Source: Bacteroidales bacterium (GTDB lineage: Bacteria > Bacteroidota > Bacteroidia > Bacteroidales > UBA932). From it: 64,000 nt of DNA. Positions within the stretch are counted from its first letter, which is position 1. Each line of letters opens with the position of its first letter. Both the position numbers and the translations under genes were made by a program. A model generated the notes under the pieces. The model searched no databases. It worked only from the letters and a program-made list of their open reading frames with translations, and was not told where the DNA came from. Below are positions 35,115 to 44,785 of this stretch, piece by piece. Location: positions 186,001-250,000 of the forward strand of contig JALCMW010000001.1 in the NCBI GenBank assembly GCA_022648685.1, given 5' to 3'.

Positions 35115-38100
35115 TTATTCATTAACTGATCCTGCGGCAATCTTCAGTGCCTTGTTTTTCTTATGCTTCTCCTGCTGGAGGACAAACACGCAATAGACAG
35201 TCGGAATCAAGATCAAAGTAACCACAGTGGAAATGGACAATCCCCAGCAAACAGTCATTCCGAGAGATCTCCACATTTCGGAACCTTCCCCGGTACCCAC
35301 AGCCATCGGAATCATACCCAGTACTGTGGTGAGGGTCGTCATAAGGATAGGGCGCAAACGGCTTCTTGCTGCAGTCACAGCCGCTTCTATGACACCCATG
35401 CCTCTCTCACGGCACAGTATGAGATAGTCTATCAACACAATACCGTTCTTGACCACTATACCCATGAGGATTATTATGCCTATGAGGGCCATCACACCCA
35501 AAGCCGTATTCGTAATCCACAGCCCCAGAAGCACACCCACTATCGCAAACGGAATGGAGAACATGATCACGAACGGACTCATGAACGATTCGAACTGTGA
35601 AGCCATAACCATATAGACAAGAATTATTATCAAGACCAACAATGTAAGAAGATTGGAGAACATATCCTGCTGATCTTCATAGTCGCCTGAAATAATCGTT
35701 GTGAGTTCGGAAGGAATCCTCGTGGAATCTATGGATTCCTTAGCCGCCGCAACGGCATCACTCAAGGCATAATGTGCACTTACGACTCCGGAGATGGTTA
35801 TCGTCCTCTGACGGTTCTTCCTTTCTATGGTAGGAGGGATCTCGGTGGAAATGACTTTGCCGAGATCTTTTATCCTGATCCCCTCTCCGCGGGAATTGTA
35901 AACCATTATGTTTTCTATGTCTTCTATACTTGTCCTGAAACCGGGGGCATATCTGACACGGATATCATATTCATCACCGTTTTCACGGTAATATGAGCTT
36001 ACGGACCCGTTCATGGCGGCACTGAAAGCAGCGGCGGCGGCAGTGGTATTCAGTCCGTTGGCGGCAAGTTTGGTTCTGTCGAAATCCACCTGGTATTCAG
36101 GAGTATACTGGTCACGGCTGAGAGTAACCTGGGCGAAAGCCGGATTTTTACTCATCTTCTCCTGCAATTCCTGCGCAATCTGATCCGTAGTGGCGAAACT
36201 ATAGCCGTAAACTTCCACTTGTACAGTCGAAGCACTTCCCATACCTCCCATGCCTTCACTTACAGTGCCTTTGTGTATCTCGGGATAATCAAGCATGTCT
36301 TTACGTACGATATCGGCGATATCACTTGTCGAACGCTTGCGGTCTTCCATGCTGCCCAGATTTATATTCATGGAAATTATATTGGCTCTGTTGGAACGCA
36401 TGCTGGCGTATATATTGTCCGCATCGGCCTGACCGAACGAATAATTGCAGACTTCAATTTCCGGAATTTCTTTCTTTATCCTTTCATAGAATTTCTCCGC
36501 GAAGTCACCGGTCACATCCTGTGAAGTTCCGACGGGAAGTTCTATCGAAACGGTAAGACGGCCTTGATCCGAATGAGGAAAATATTCTGTTTTCACTTTC
36601 GGACCTATAAGTCCGACAACAAGGAGGAAAACTGCTGTTGCGCTTACAATGACGGTCTTCCTGTGGTTGACAGCCCAGTTGATGATCTTGGCATAACCGT
36701 CCGAAATCCAGTTGAGGAAATTATTTATATAAGAAAACAGCAACGTGTGTATCTTTCCCTTCTTAGGCTTGTTGTTAAGCATCCTCGAACAAAGCATCGG
36801 AACCAGGGTAAGGGCTGCCGTAGTGGAAACGATCATGATTATCGCAACGATCCAGCCCAACTGGCGGAACATAATTCCCGATATGCCGGAAACGAGAGTA
36901 AGTGGCAGGAACACGCACAACATTGTAAGAGTGGAAGCGATAATCGATATTCCGACTTCCCCGGTGCCGTGGACTGCGGCTTCCTTCGGACTTTCACCCC
37001 GCTCCAGATGAGTGGAAATGTTCTCCAGCCCGACGATCGCATCGTCCACCACCATTCCTATGGCTATGGAAAGTGCGGACATTGAAATTATATTCAACGT
37101 GTTTCCCGTGGCATAAAGATAGACAAGCGAAGCAAGCAGCGATATAGGAATGGAAAGGACAATAATGAATGTAGCCCTCCACCGTCCCAAAAAGACGTAA
37201 ACCACAAGCATCACCACAAGGAAAGTAATCAGGATAGTATCCTTCAAGGTGTTGATACTATTCTTGATATTGCTTGAACTGTCTATTACCGTCTGTATAT
37301 GTATATCGGAAGGAAGATTCTGTGCTATGACTTGCAGCTGTTTCTTGACGCCGTTGATTACATTGACAGTATTGGCACCCGTCTGTTTCTGGATAGTTAT
37401 CTGTGCGGAACGGATTCCGTCCGTATATGATTTCTGCTCCTTTTCTTCCTGCCCGTCATGGACTGTAGCCACATCTTTCAGATAAATGGCATTCCCATTA
37501 TTGAAGCCTACTACAATGTCCAGAATCTCGTCCGGATCGGTAAACTCTTTCTGGATACGCAGAGAATAGGTCTCCGAACCGATATCAATGTTTCCGCTCG
37601 GAACATTCCGGTTCTCGGAAGCAATGATACTTGAAATGCCCGATACCGTAAGACCGTATGCCTGAAGCCTATGGGGATCGCAATATACTTGTATTTCCCT
37701 GGTGGGCGCTCCGGTAACGGAAACGGAACCCACTCCGTCGACTCTGGCCAGAGGCGTGGTCACCTTATCGTCCAGAATCTTGTCCAGACCAGGCAAACTC
37801 TCCCCGGCCGTAGCCGAAAGGATCATTATAGGCATATCATCCGTGCTGAATTTGAAAATCACAGGAGTAGTGGCCCCGTCCGGAAGAGATGAATTGACCA
37901 TGTCCAGTTTGTCCCGGACATCGTTCATCGCATCTTCTATATTAGTACCGTATTTGAATTCAAGAACAAGAAGAGATACATTCTCTTTTGATTGTGAAGT
38001 TATATCCTTGAGATGGCTTACACCGTTAAGTCCGTTTTCAAGAACTTTGGTAAGATTCGTTTCTATATCGGCCGCACTCGCCCCCGGATACGACGACATC

Positions 38101-38240
38101 ACCATAATGACATTGGCGTCGAAATCAGGAAGTAACGCAATCGAAGTCTTCATCAGCGAGAATATGCCGAAAATCGCAAAAGCCACAAAAAGCAGGGCCG
38201 TCGTGACCGGCTTGTTCACCGCCGCTCTATATATACTCAT
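35115..38240 (-). CDS. RND efflux transporter permease (AcrB/HAE1 type)
   Basis: 1041 aa, full length for an AcrB-type pump. It has twelve predicted transmembrane helices: one at the N-terminus, six around residues 335-540, and five at about 855-1020. Two large periplasmic loops follow TM1 and TM7. The central helix has SIAIGMVVDDAIVGLENI, with the paired Asp residues of the proton relay. Proton-driven drug or lipid export through an adaptor and TolC is expected; those genes precede it (38270-39316 and 39336-40844). Confidence 0.95.
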   Translation of the reverse strand: MSIYRAAVNKPVTTALLFVAFAIFGIFSLMKTSIALLPDFDANVIMVMSSYPGASAADIETNLTKVLENGLNGVSHLKDITSQSKENVSLLVLEFKYGTNIEDAMNDVRDKLDMVNSSLPDGATTPVIFKFSTDDMPIMILSATAGESLPGLDKILDDKVTTPLARVDGVGSVSVTGAPTREIQVYCDPHRLQAYGLTVSGISSIIASENRNVPSGNIDIGSETYSLRIQKEFTDPDEILDIVVGFNNGNAIYLKDVATVHDGQEEKEQKSYTDGIRSAQITIQKQTGANTVNVINGVKKQLQVIAQNLPSDIHIQTVIDSSSNIKNSINTLKDTILITFLVVMLVVYVFLGRWRATFIIVLSIPISLLASLVYLYATGNTLNIISMSALSIAIGMVVDDAIVGLENISTHLERGESPKEAAVHGTGEVGISIIASTLTMLCVFLPLTLVSGISGIMFRQLGWIVAIIMIVSTTAALTLVPMLCSRMLNNKPKKGKIHTLLFSYINNFLNWISDGYAKIINWAVNHRKTVIVSATAVFLLVVGLIGPKVKTEYFPHSDQGRLTVSIELPVGTSQDVTGDFAEKFYERIKKEIPEIEVCNYSFGQADADNIYASMRSNRANIISMNINLGSMEDRKRSTSDIADIVRKDMLDYPEIHKGTVSEGMGGMGSASTVQVEVYGYSFATTDQIAQELQEKMSKNPAFAQVTLSRDQYTPEYQVDFDRTKLAANGLNTTAAAAAFSAAMNGSVSSYYRENGDEYDIRVRYAPGFRTSIEDIENIMVYNSRGEGIRIKDLGKVISTEIPPTIERKNRQRTITISGVVSAHYALSDAVAAAKESIDSTRIPSELTTIISGDYEDQQDMFSNLLTLLVLIIILVYMVMASQFESFMSPFVIMFSIPFAIVGVLLGLWITNTALGVMALIGIIILMGIVVKNGIVLIDYLILCRERGMGVIEAAVTAARSRLRPILMTTLTTVLGMIPMAVGTGEGSEMWRSLGMTVCWGLSISTVVTLILIPTVYCVFVLQQEKHKKNKALKIAAGSVNE

Positions 38241-38269
38241 ATCTTTTAATTACAAGAAGTTAACCATTA

Positions 38270-39316
38270 TTACCGCTCGGAAATATCCACCTGTTCGCCG
38301 TCTTTCAGGCTGGATTGACCCTCAACTACAATTTTATCTCCGTCCTTAAGACCGGAAAGTATCTCATATTTATCGTTTGCATGGCTGCCTAAAGTCACGA
38401 CAGTGCTCTTGACAACATTTCCATCCCCCAACACGAATACGGTCTTCACACCGGAACCCTGCTGTTTCAATACGCAATTGTCGGGAACGACCACATTATA
38501 CTCGGAAGCGAATGTAACGGTAACCCTTGCATACATTCCCGGACGGAGCACTTTGTCATAATTGTTTACAAGAACTTCGGCATTGAAAGTATGAGTGCCG
38601 GCATCCATAGTAGGATAGATCCTGCTAATATGTCCTGTAAAAGTTTTGCCCGGAAGAGCATCGACGGCAACACTTACCTTGTCGTTCTTCTTCACTTTGG
38701 TATAATCGGATTCCGATATTCCGACAAGCATCTTGACCGGAGTAATCTGCTTGACCACATAAACGGGAGTTCCCATTGAAAACATATCGCCCCTGTCATA
38801 ATTACGTACCGTTATCACGCCGGATACGGGGGAACGTAAAACCGTGTTTTCCAGAAGATTCTTATACTGGCTTCTCGCAACATTGTATACAAGTGCTGCA
38901 GCATCCAGATCCGATTTGGAAACTCCTCCCTCATCATACAGTTTCTTGAGACGGGAATATTCGGTGGAATCATTTTTCATCGTCAGTTCAGATTGTTTCA
39001 ACTGGACATCATCCATAACCGCCACAATCTGTCCGGCTTTCACGAAATCGCCAACCTCCGCATAAATCTTCTGGATTCTCGAAGAACTCTGCGGCCCTAT
39101 GTTATTCGTCACATTTGCCAATACGGTCGAAGGATAAACATCGGTAACCGGCACGTTGGCTGATGAAACAACGGCTATCTTCACTTTTGCCTTGACTGCG
39201 GCAACGGTTCCCTTTTCCGTATTATTGCTCTTGCTTCCGCAGCCGGCAACCATAAACAATACTCCGAGGCATAATGCCATACCGGTAATCGAAGTAGTTA
39301 TTACAGTTTTTTTCAT
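38270..39316 (-). CDS. RND efflux periplasmic adaptor (membrane fusion) lipoprotein
   Basis: 348 aa from the chosen start. A lipoprotein signal (MVAGC, Cys near residue 25) precedes a lipoyl domain (VYAEVGDFVKAGQIVAVMD and SPVSGVITVRNYDRG halves) split by a helical hairpin. A beta-barrel and a membrane-proximal domain (GLKDGDKIVVEG) follow. It connects the pump at 35115 with TolC at 39336. MKKTVITTS at 39316 is a normal signal start; the ATG at 39343 overlaps tolC by 8 bases and is less likely. Confidence 0.92.
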   Translation of the reverse strand: MKKTVITTSITGMALCLGVLFMVAGCGSKSNNTEKGTVAAVKAKVKIAVVSSANVPVTDVYPSTVLANVTNNIGPQSSSRIQKIYAEVGDFVKAGQIVAVMDDVQLKQSELTMKNDSTEYSRLKKLYDEGGVSKSDLDAAALVYNVARSQYKNLLENTVLRSPVSGVITVRNYDRGDMFSMGTPVYVVKQITPVKMLVGISESDYTKVKKNDKVSVAVDALPGKTFTGHISRIYPTMDAGTHTFNAEVLVNNYDKVLRPGMYARVTVTFASEYNVVVPDNCVLKQQGSGVKTVFVLGDGNVVKSTVVTLGSHANDKYEILSGLKDGDKIVVEGQSSLKDGEQVDISER

Positions 39317-39335
39317 ATATCTTTTATTTTTTATT

Positions 39336-40844
39336 TTATTCATTAGTCATATTTCCGCCATGGGCAAAATCCGTATTGCCTTTGTCATTTATAAAATCTT
39401 TTCCCAATGTCTTTTCAAGATTCGATTTGGCAACCAGAAAATCATAAATCGATTGGGAAACCGACAGCTTAGATTGGGTAAGCGCCAATTGCGCATCATT
39501 CAGTTCCGTTATTGTACTGCGGCCGATTTCGTAAGACTTGCTTGCTATGTCATATGCTTTACCGGCAGTGGCAACTGCATCAAGCGAAGACGAATAGCTC
39601 TTCATTTTGGTCTCCATCGTATTCAGATACTGCCTCACGGCTATCCTCAACTGCCTTTCCGTATCTTCTTTCTGTATCCGGAGCTCGCTGTACTGGACTT
39701 TAGCCTGCCGTACATCATTATAACGTTTCCCTCCAGAAAAGATCGGGATGGTCAGGCTGAGACCGGCGTAAGAATACGGAGTCCATTTATATTGACTGAA
39801 TTTGTAATCGTTGGTCATTGCATCCATGGTATATGAAAACGCCAGAGACAATGTAGGAAGATATGCAAGTTTCTGCAATTTTACAGTCTGGGCAAGTTCT
39901 TCAGCCTGAATTGCAAGCTGTCTCATAGACGTATTGTAATCCAAGGATACAGAGTCATTACGGTGTATGTCGTAAAACATATGTTCCGAATAGTCCGACA
40001 GGGAACCCGATACATCGATATTTCGGTCAAGCCCCACACCCATAACAGCTTTCAACTGCCAGAGAGCCAGTATAACAGAGCTTTCGGCATCATATACATT
40101 AGGGATAGCACTTGCCACCGTTGATTTTGCACGCGTATAATCAAGCTCCGAAGCTTTCTGGGCATTATACCGCTTTTGCGTCTGCTCGAAATTTGTGACA
40201 GCATTGTCATAGACATCCTTGTAGACTTTCAAAGCTTCCTTGGCAAGTAGAACGGCATAATAAGACTGTTTCACTTCCGTAACCATATCAAGTCTGGAAG
40301 ATCTGGCTTTTTCCACGGCAAGTTCGACATCTATTCCCGATATGCGTATGCTTTTCCAAAGCTGGGCATTGATAAGCGGAATATTGGCAGATACCCCACC
40401 GTCATATGTATTCCATCTTCCTATCTCTATTCCGCCGCCAGAAGGTGTTGTTGTTGTCGTGGATGTAGATGAAGAACCGCTCTCACTTGAAGAACCCCCG
40501 GTGAGTTTGCTCATGTCGAAGTCCATATACATCACCTGCTTTTTGATTGTCCTTTGATATGTACCTGTCAGATTGACCTGGGGAAACAAGGACGCATACG
40601 TGCCTTTCTTAGCATAGCCAGTCCTTTCTATTTCCTTGTCGGCAATTTTTACCGACGAATTTTCACTAAGCGCGATTTCGAGTGCCTGATCCAATGTAAC
40701 GAGAACGCCCGTTGACGTATCCGAAGGATTTGCCTGGATATTAGATCCTGATTTCAACGAATCCGTCCTGAACTGGGCAAAGACATCGGAAGAAAACAGA
40801 AACATACAGGAAATCAACACGATACCAATTCTTTTTGTCTTCAT
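39336..40844 (-). CDS. TolC-family outer membrane protein of the RND operon
   Basis: 502 aa from the chosen start. The signal peptide (cleavage near VFAQF, residue 24) is followed by two TolC repeats of long helices. A low-complexity Ser/Thr/Gly insert (SSSESGSSSTSTTTTTPSGGG) sits early in the first repeat, in a position expected for a surface loop. It is the first gene of the efflux operon. MKTKRIG at 40844 follows a TATTTTTG element (40881-40874, minus strand); the open frame to 40949 is upstream of it. Confidence 0.9.
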   Translation of the reverse strand: MKTKRIGIVLISCMFLFSSDVFAQFRTDSLKSGSNIQANPSDTSTGVLVTLDQALEIALSENSSVKIADKEIERTGYAKKGTYASLFPQVNLTGTYQRTIKKQVMYMDFDMSKLTGGSSSESGSSSTSTTTTTPSGGGIEIGRWNTYDGGVSANIPLINAQLWKSIRISGIDVELAVEKARSSRLDMVTEVKQSYYAVLLAKEALKVYKDVYDNAVTNFEQTQKRYNAQKASELDYTRAKSTVASAIPNVYDAESSVILALWQLKAVMGVGLDRNIDVSGSLSDYSEHMFYDIHRNDSVSLDYNTSMRQLAIQAEELAQTVKLQKLAYLPTLSLAFSYTMDAMTNDYKFSQYKWTPYSYAGLSLTIPIFSGGKRYNDVRQAKVQYSELRIQKEDTERQLRIAVRQYLNTMETKMKSYSSSLDAVATAGKAYDIASKSYEIGRSTITELNDAQLALTQSKLSVSQSIYDFLVAKSNLEKTLGKDFINDKGNTDFAHGGNMTNE

Positions 40845-40873
40845 AAATGAATAATATATTCCTAAATCATCCG

Positions 40874-40881
40874 CAAAAATA
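40874..40881 (-). promoter_or_regulatory. -7 promoter element of the RND efflux operon
   Basis: TATTTTTG on the minus strand matches TAnnTTTG, about 30 bases from the tolC start. A TTTG at 40900-40897 lies at 15 bases spacing, shorter than ideal. No TetR- or AraC-type repressor gene or operator was seen beside the operon. Confidence 0.5.
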
Positions 40882-40953
40882 CAACCACTGCTTAACCAAA
40901 ATATTCCTTTTTCGACAAATAAGCGGATTAGTTCGACGAAAAAAGTCAAAAAA

Positions 40954-41736
40954 TCATGCTTGCCGGATAAGGCCGAAATGCCTCAAAGCAGTAATGACGC
41001 CGTCATCGCAGGAATCTCCCGTGACAAAATCGGCTGCTTCCTTCACATCTTCCCCGGCATTGCCCATAGCCACACCGATTCCTGCAGCTTTAAGCATGGA
41101 TATGTCATTGCCCCCATCCCCGAAAGCCATTGTTTCATCACGTTTTATGCCGAATCTCGAAATCATGAAATTCATGGCAGCCGCTTTTGAAGCATTGGCA
41201 GGAACAGCATCTGAGAAAGAAGCATTCCACCTTGGAAAAGAGATATTTTTCAAAAAAGGCTTGAAAGATTTCGTTTCAGTCAATTGATCCATATAAATCG
41301 TAAATTCATAAACCGGTTCCTTTATCACTTCTGTCATCGGTTTGAAAGGTATGAACGGCAGGTGCAGAAGTTTTTTCACATCGGAATATATATCATTCTC
41401 GAAATTGAGATATACATCCTTTTCAAGGAATGCAGCAGCCGAGATCCTGTTTTCCTCAACTATCTTCGCAATCATTCCGGCATCTTCCATGTTTATGGGA
41501 TCCGAATATATCATTTCGTCACCTATAAAAGCAGCCGCTCCGTTCATACAGCAAATACCGTCAAAGCGATAATCTCTCAGATTATGTATCAAAGACCGGG
41601 GTCTTCCGCTGCAAATGAACAGAAGGACTCCCGATTCCCTCAGTTCATCCAGAGCCGAAACAGTGTCATCATCCATCTCCTCGCGGCCGAAATCCACCAA
41701 GGTACCGTCAATATCAAAAAAAACAGCTTTAATCAT
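40954..41736 (-). CDS. HAD-family phosphatase (Cof type)
   Basis: 260 aa. HAD motif I is FFDIDGTLVDF with the nucleophile Asp8 and acid/base Asp10. Motif II is FICSGRP, and motif III/IV is AFGDGGNDISML. A type IIB cap of the Cof/YidA group lies between about residues 80 and 185. Such enzymes dephosphorylate sugar phosphates or flavin nucleotides; the substrate is not predictable. It overlaps the ProX-type gene upstream by 4 bases. Confidence 0.92.
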   Translation of the reverse strand: MIKAVFFDIDGTLVDFGREEMDDDTVSALDELRESGVLLFICSGRPRSLIHNLRDYRFDGICCMNGAAAFIGDEMIYSDPINMEDAGMIAKIVEENRISAAAFLEKDVYLNFENDIYSDVKKLLHLPFIPFKPMTEVIKEPVYEFTIYMDQLTETKSFKPFLKNISFPRWNASFSDAVPANASKAAAMNFMISRFGIKRDETMAFGDGGNDISMLKAAGIGVAMGNAGEDVKEAADFVTGDSCDDGVITALRHFGLIRQA

Positions 41737-42335
41737 AGTTCATTCATATAAGGACCGACATCGATCCATTCATATTCGCCTCCCCAGATAGTGAGAAACC
41801 TAATAAAATCCGCATTACCGACTACAACACTTGCAGTATTGTCGCATGGATGGAAACTAATTCTCGGGGCTGTTTCCAGATCCTTGTCTATAAAGAACTT
41901 GACCCGATGTCCGTTAGGAAACAATTCTTTTGGATCTGCAGAACCGGATATTTCCATATCATTAACCAGTCCGAAAGGAGAAACGGAACCAGGATAAAGT
42001 CCGAGACATCTGAACATCCGTTCCGAAGATGCAAATGATAATTTTCCTTCCCTTATCTTATGTTCAAGAGAATGTATAGCCAATTCTTTATGGCATTCGA
42101 AAGAGACAAGATAGTGCCTGTTTCCTTTATGATTTCTCATAAAAAGATTCTTGCAATGCACCGCATCTATACCTTTCCAATATTCAAGGGCTATTTCTAT
42201 CGTAGGCAAAGGTGGATGCCTGTACAGTTCATATTTTATATCGTTATTTTCAAAAAAAGCAAGGACACGGGAAATCCGGTAATTGATTTGTGGATCTTTC
42301 AGATAATCTTTATCGTAAATTTCGTCGGAATTCAT
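41733..42335 (-). CDS. Prolyl-tRNA deacylase (ProX/YbaK-type) domain protein
   Basis: 200 aa. The YbaK/EbsC fold is seen from about residue 20: LYRHPPLPTIEIALEYWKG, HCKNLFMRNHKGNRHYLVS with the conserved Lys and Arg-rich strand, GLYPGSVSPFGLVND and the final segment with HPCDNTASVVV. Stand-alone ProXp-ala-like proteins hydrolyse Ala mischarged on tRNA-Pro, an editing activity in trans. It is 1 base downstream of lgt and overlaps the HAD gene. Confidence 0.88.
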   Translation of the reverse strand: MNSDEIYDKDYLKDPQINYRISRVLAFFENNDIKYELYRHPPLPTIEIALEYWKGIDAVHCKNLFMRNHKGNRHYLVSFECHKELAIHSLEHKIREGKLSFASSERMFRCLGLYPGSVSPFGLVNDMEISGSADPKELFPNGHRVKFFIDKDLETAPRISFHPCDNTASVVVGNADFIRFLTIWGGEYEWIDVGPYMNEL

Positions 42336-43229
42336 TTATTTGCCTTTCAAACTTTTTGCATAATGGGTTGAATCTTTCTTTTTCACAGCAGGAGAAGGAG
42401 GAAGGGAAATGACGCCGGGCTTTCCTCTTTTTATGGAATAGACCAAAACACCGACACCCAAAAGAATGAAAGGAATGCTTAACAGCTGTCCCATATTCAA
42501 TACCATATTCTGCTCAAAACCGACCTGTGGTTCTTTTATGAACTCTATCAGGAATCTCATTCCGAAAAGCACTATGAAAAAGATTCCGAACAATACACCT
42601 CTCTTGATCTTTTCCATCTTATGGACATAAAGCCACAAAAGAATAAGACCGAGGACAGCATAACTCAACGCTTCATAAATCTGTGTAGGATGCTTAGGCA
42701 AAGTTTCTCCGCGCAAATCGAAAATAAATCCCCAAGGCAGGTTCGTAACATCGCCGTAGATTTCGGAATTGAATAGATTGCCCAAACGGATAAATGCAGC
42801 CGCAAAACAGGTTGCTATGACAAGACGGTCGCAAAGCCAGAAGAAATCGAAATTGTATTTCTTGCCGTAATGATGGGAAAACCAGATAAGGGCAATGATA
42901 AGGGCAATAGTTCCGCCATGGCTTGCCAGACCTCCTTTCCAAGGCATGAATATCTCCCAGAATCCATGCCAGCTGCCGAAATAATAATCCGGCTGGTAAA
43001 ATATGCAATGCCCGAGTCTGGCTCCGACTATGGTTCCTATCAACAAGGTATAAAGCAACGGATCCAAAAGGGTTTCAGGCATATGTTCCCGCTTGAAAAA
43101 CCATTTGAACATAAACCATCCGAGAATGAATCCGGAAATGAAAAGCAACGAATACCACCTTATTCCGAAATGTCCCAGATGAATAAGTATCGGATCCACA
43201 TGCCAATGTATATAAAGCAGGTCAAGCAT
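42336..43229 (-). CDS. lgt: Prolipoprotein diacylglyceryl transferase
   Basis: 297 aa, inner-membrane enzyme with about seven helices. It transfers diacylglycerol from phosphatidylglycerol to the lipobox Cys, so it is needed by every lipoprotein listed in this window. The signature RLGNLFNSEIYG, with the essential Arg, Asn and Glu, and the GGLASHGG segment are present. The last 25 residues are basic and not conserved. A TAACTTTG element at 43257-43250 lies upstream. Confidence 0.95.
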   Translation of the reverse strand: MLDLLYIHWHVDPILIHLGHFGIRWYSLLFISGFILGWFMFKWFFKREHMPETLLDPLLYTLLIGTIVGARLGHCIFYQPDYYFGSWHGFWEIFMPWKGGLASHGGTIALIIALIWFSHHYGKKYNFDFFWLCDRLVIATCFAAAFIRLGNLFNSEIYGDVTNLPWGFIFDLRGETLPKHPTQIYEALSYAVLGLILLWLYVHKMEKIKRGVLFGIFFIVLFGMRFLIEFIKEPQVGFEQNMVLNMGQLLSIPFILLGVGVLVYSIKRGKPGVISLPPSPAVKKKDSTHYAKSLKGK

Positions 43230-43249
43230 ATTACATTCCTTTTGACCCG

Positions 43250-43257
43250 CAAAGTTA
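43250..43257 (-). promoter_or_regulatory. -7 promoter element of lgt
   Basis: TAACTTTG on the minus strand matches TAnnTTTG, about 20 bases before the lgt ATG. Confidence 0.5.
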
Positions 43258-43308
43258 ATTATTTTTCAATATAAATGAAGAAAATGGCCGGAACGCGGGA
43301 AATAATAC

Positions 43309-43347
43309 GAAAGAGAGCGGTCGGAATCTTCCCGGTCACTCTCTTTC
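43309..43347 (-). terminator. Hairpin terminator after pgk
   Basis: GAAAGAGAG (43309-43317) pairs with CTCTCTTTC (43339-43347); further GG/CC pairs extend the stem inside. It lies 50 bases beyond the pgk stop and upstream of lgt. The following minus-strand sequence TCGTATTATTTCC is only weakly T-rich. Confidence 0.65.
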
Positions 43348-43396
43348 AATAAATTATCAACCGGACATCATAACGGACATCCGATATGAAACATAA

Positions 43397-44650
43397 CTAT
43401 TCGCGTATGGCGGCTATTCCCGGAAGTTCCTTTCCTTCGAGATATTCAAGCATGGCGCCGCCACCGGTGGATACATAGCTTACTTTGTCGGCATAGCCCA
43501 TCTTCGTAACAGCGGCAACGGAATCACCGCCGCCTACAAGAGTGAAGACACCTTTCTTGGTAGCTTCGGCAAGCATCTCCGCAACCTTTAGAGTCCCTTT
43601 GGCAAAATTAGGCATTTCGAACACGCCTACAGGGCCGTTCCATAAAACGACTTTTGAATTAAGGATTACGTCTGACCAGCGTTCCAACGAACTGGGAGCA
43701 GTATCGACACCTTCCCAACCTTCCGGAACTTCCATATTGGAAACGATCTTCGTATTGGCATTATTGTCAAAAGCATCAGCGATAACCACTTCTTTCGAGA
43801 GGAAAAGCGTAACGTTCTTTTCTCTCGCCTTTTTGATGATATCAAGAGCTATATCAAGCTGATCGTCTTCACAAAGCGAATTTCCGATCTTTCCGCCCAT
43901 AGCTTTGACGAAAGTGTAAACCATACCTCCTCCTATGATGAGATTGTCGCAAAGATTCAGGATGTTTTCGATGATACCGATTTTCGAAGACACCTTAGCA
44001 CCTCCGATAATGACAGTAACCGGATGTTCCGGACTCTTGACTACACGGTCGATAGCCTTTATTTCATTTTCCATGACATAGCCGAACATCTTGTCATCAG
44101 GAAAATATTTCGCTATGAGAGCGGTTGATGCATGGGCCCTGTGGGCTGTTCCGAAAGCATCGTTTATATAGCAGTCGGCATAAGAAGCCAATTTCCCGAC
44201 AAATGATTTCTGGCTTTCCTTGACAGCTTTTTTTGCAGCAGCTTTTTCTTCATCGGAAGCATTTTCCGCAAGGCCTCTAGGTTTGCCCTCTTCCTCGGCA
44301 TAAAAACGGAGATTTTCAAGCAGAAGAACTTCTCCCGGTTTCAGAGCGGCAGCCTGTGCATCGGCTTTCTGACAATCTTCGGCGAACTGAACGGGAACGC
44401 CAAGAAGTTCGGAAACATGATTTATAATATGCTTCAAGGAGAATTTCGGATCAACTCCCTTCGGACGTCCAAGATGAGACATTATCACAAGTGCACCTCC
44501 CTCTGAAAGGACTTTCTTCAGTGTAGGTATAGCCGCCCTGATGCGGGTGTCATCCGTGATTTCGAATTTTTCATTCAGAGGGACATTGAAATCCACTCTT
44601 ACTATGGCTTTCTTGCCAGTAAAATCATACTTGTCAATGTACTGTTGCAT
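43397..44650 (-). CDS. pgk: Phosphoglycerate kinase
   Basis: 417 aa; makes ATP and 3-phosphoglycerate from 1,3-bisphosphoglycerate in glycolysis. The N-terminal signature VRVDFNVPL, the substrate segment SHLGRPKG and the C-terminal nucleotide loop GGGDSVAAV are present. The start at 44650 ([10 protein letters not shown]) follows the TAAATTTG element at 44697-44690; the upstream extension to 44701 is not expected to be transcribed. Confidence 0.97.
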   Translation of the reverse strand: MQQYIDKYDFTGKKAIVRVDFNVPLNEKFEITDDTRIRAAIPTLKKVLSEGGALVIMSHLGRPKGVDPKFSLKHIINHVSELLGVPVQFAEDCQKADAQAAALKPGEVLLLENLRFYAEEEGKPRGLAENASDEEKAAAKKAVKESQKSFVGKLASYADCYINDAFGTAHRAHASTALIAKYFPDDKMFGYVMENEIKAIDRVVKSPEHPVTVIIGGAKVSSKIGIIENILNLCDNLIIGGGMVYTFVKAMGGKIGNSLCEDDQLDIALDIIKKAREKNVTLFLSKEVVIADAFDNNANTKIVSNMEVPEGWEGVDTAPSSLERWSDVILNSKVVLWNGPVGVFEMPNFAKGTLKVAEMLAEATKKGVFTLVGGGDSVAAVTKMGYADKVSYVSTGGGAMLEYLEGKELPGIAAIRE

Positions 44651-44689
44651 AAATACTAAAATTATTAATTCTTCAATTATTTCGCGCCG

Positions 44690-44697
44690 CAAATTTA
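44690..44697 (-). promoter_or_regulatory. -7 promoter element of pgk
   Basis: TAAATTTG on the minus strand, with ATTG 18 bases upstream in the -33 position. Leader of about 35 bases. Confidence 0.55.
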
Positions 44698-44737
44698 GCA
44701 AATTTCAATGAATTACAATAAAAAGGCATATTTTATC

Positions 44738-44745
44738 TATCTTTG
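44738..44745 (+). promoter_or_regulatory. -7 promoter element of the methyltransferase gene
   Basis: TATCTTTG matches TAnnTTTG and lies 41 bases before the ATG at 44786. It diverges from the pgk promoter. Confidence 0.55.
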
Positions 44746-44785
44746 CGGCATCACCGCAATATAATCAAGGTCTCACGAAAAAGGA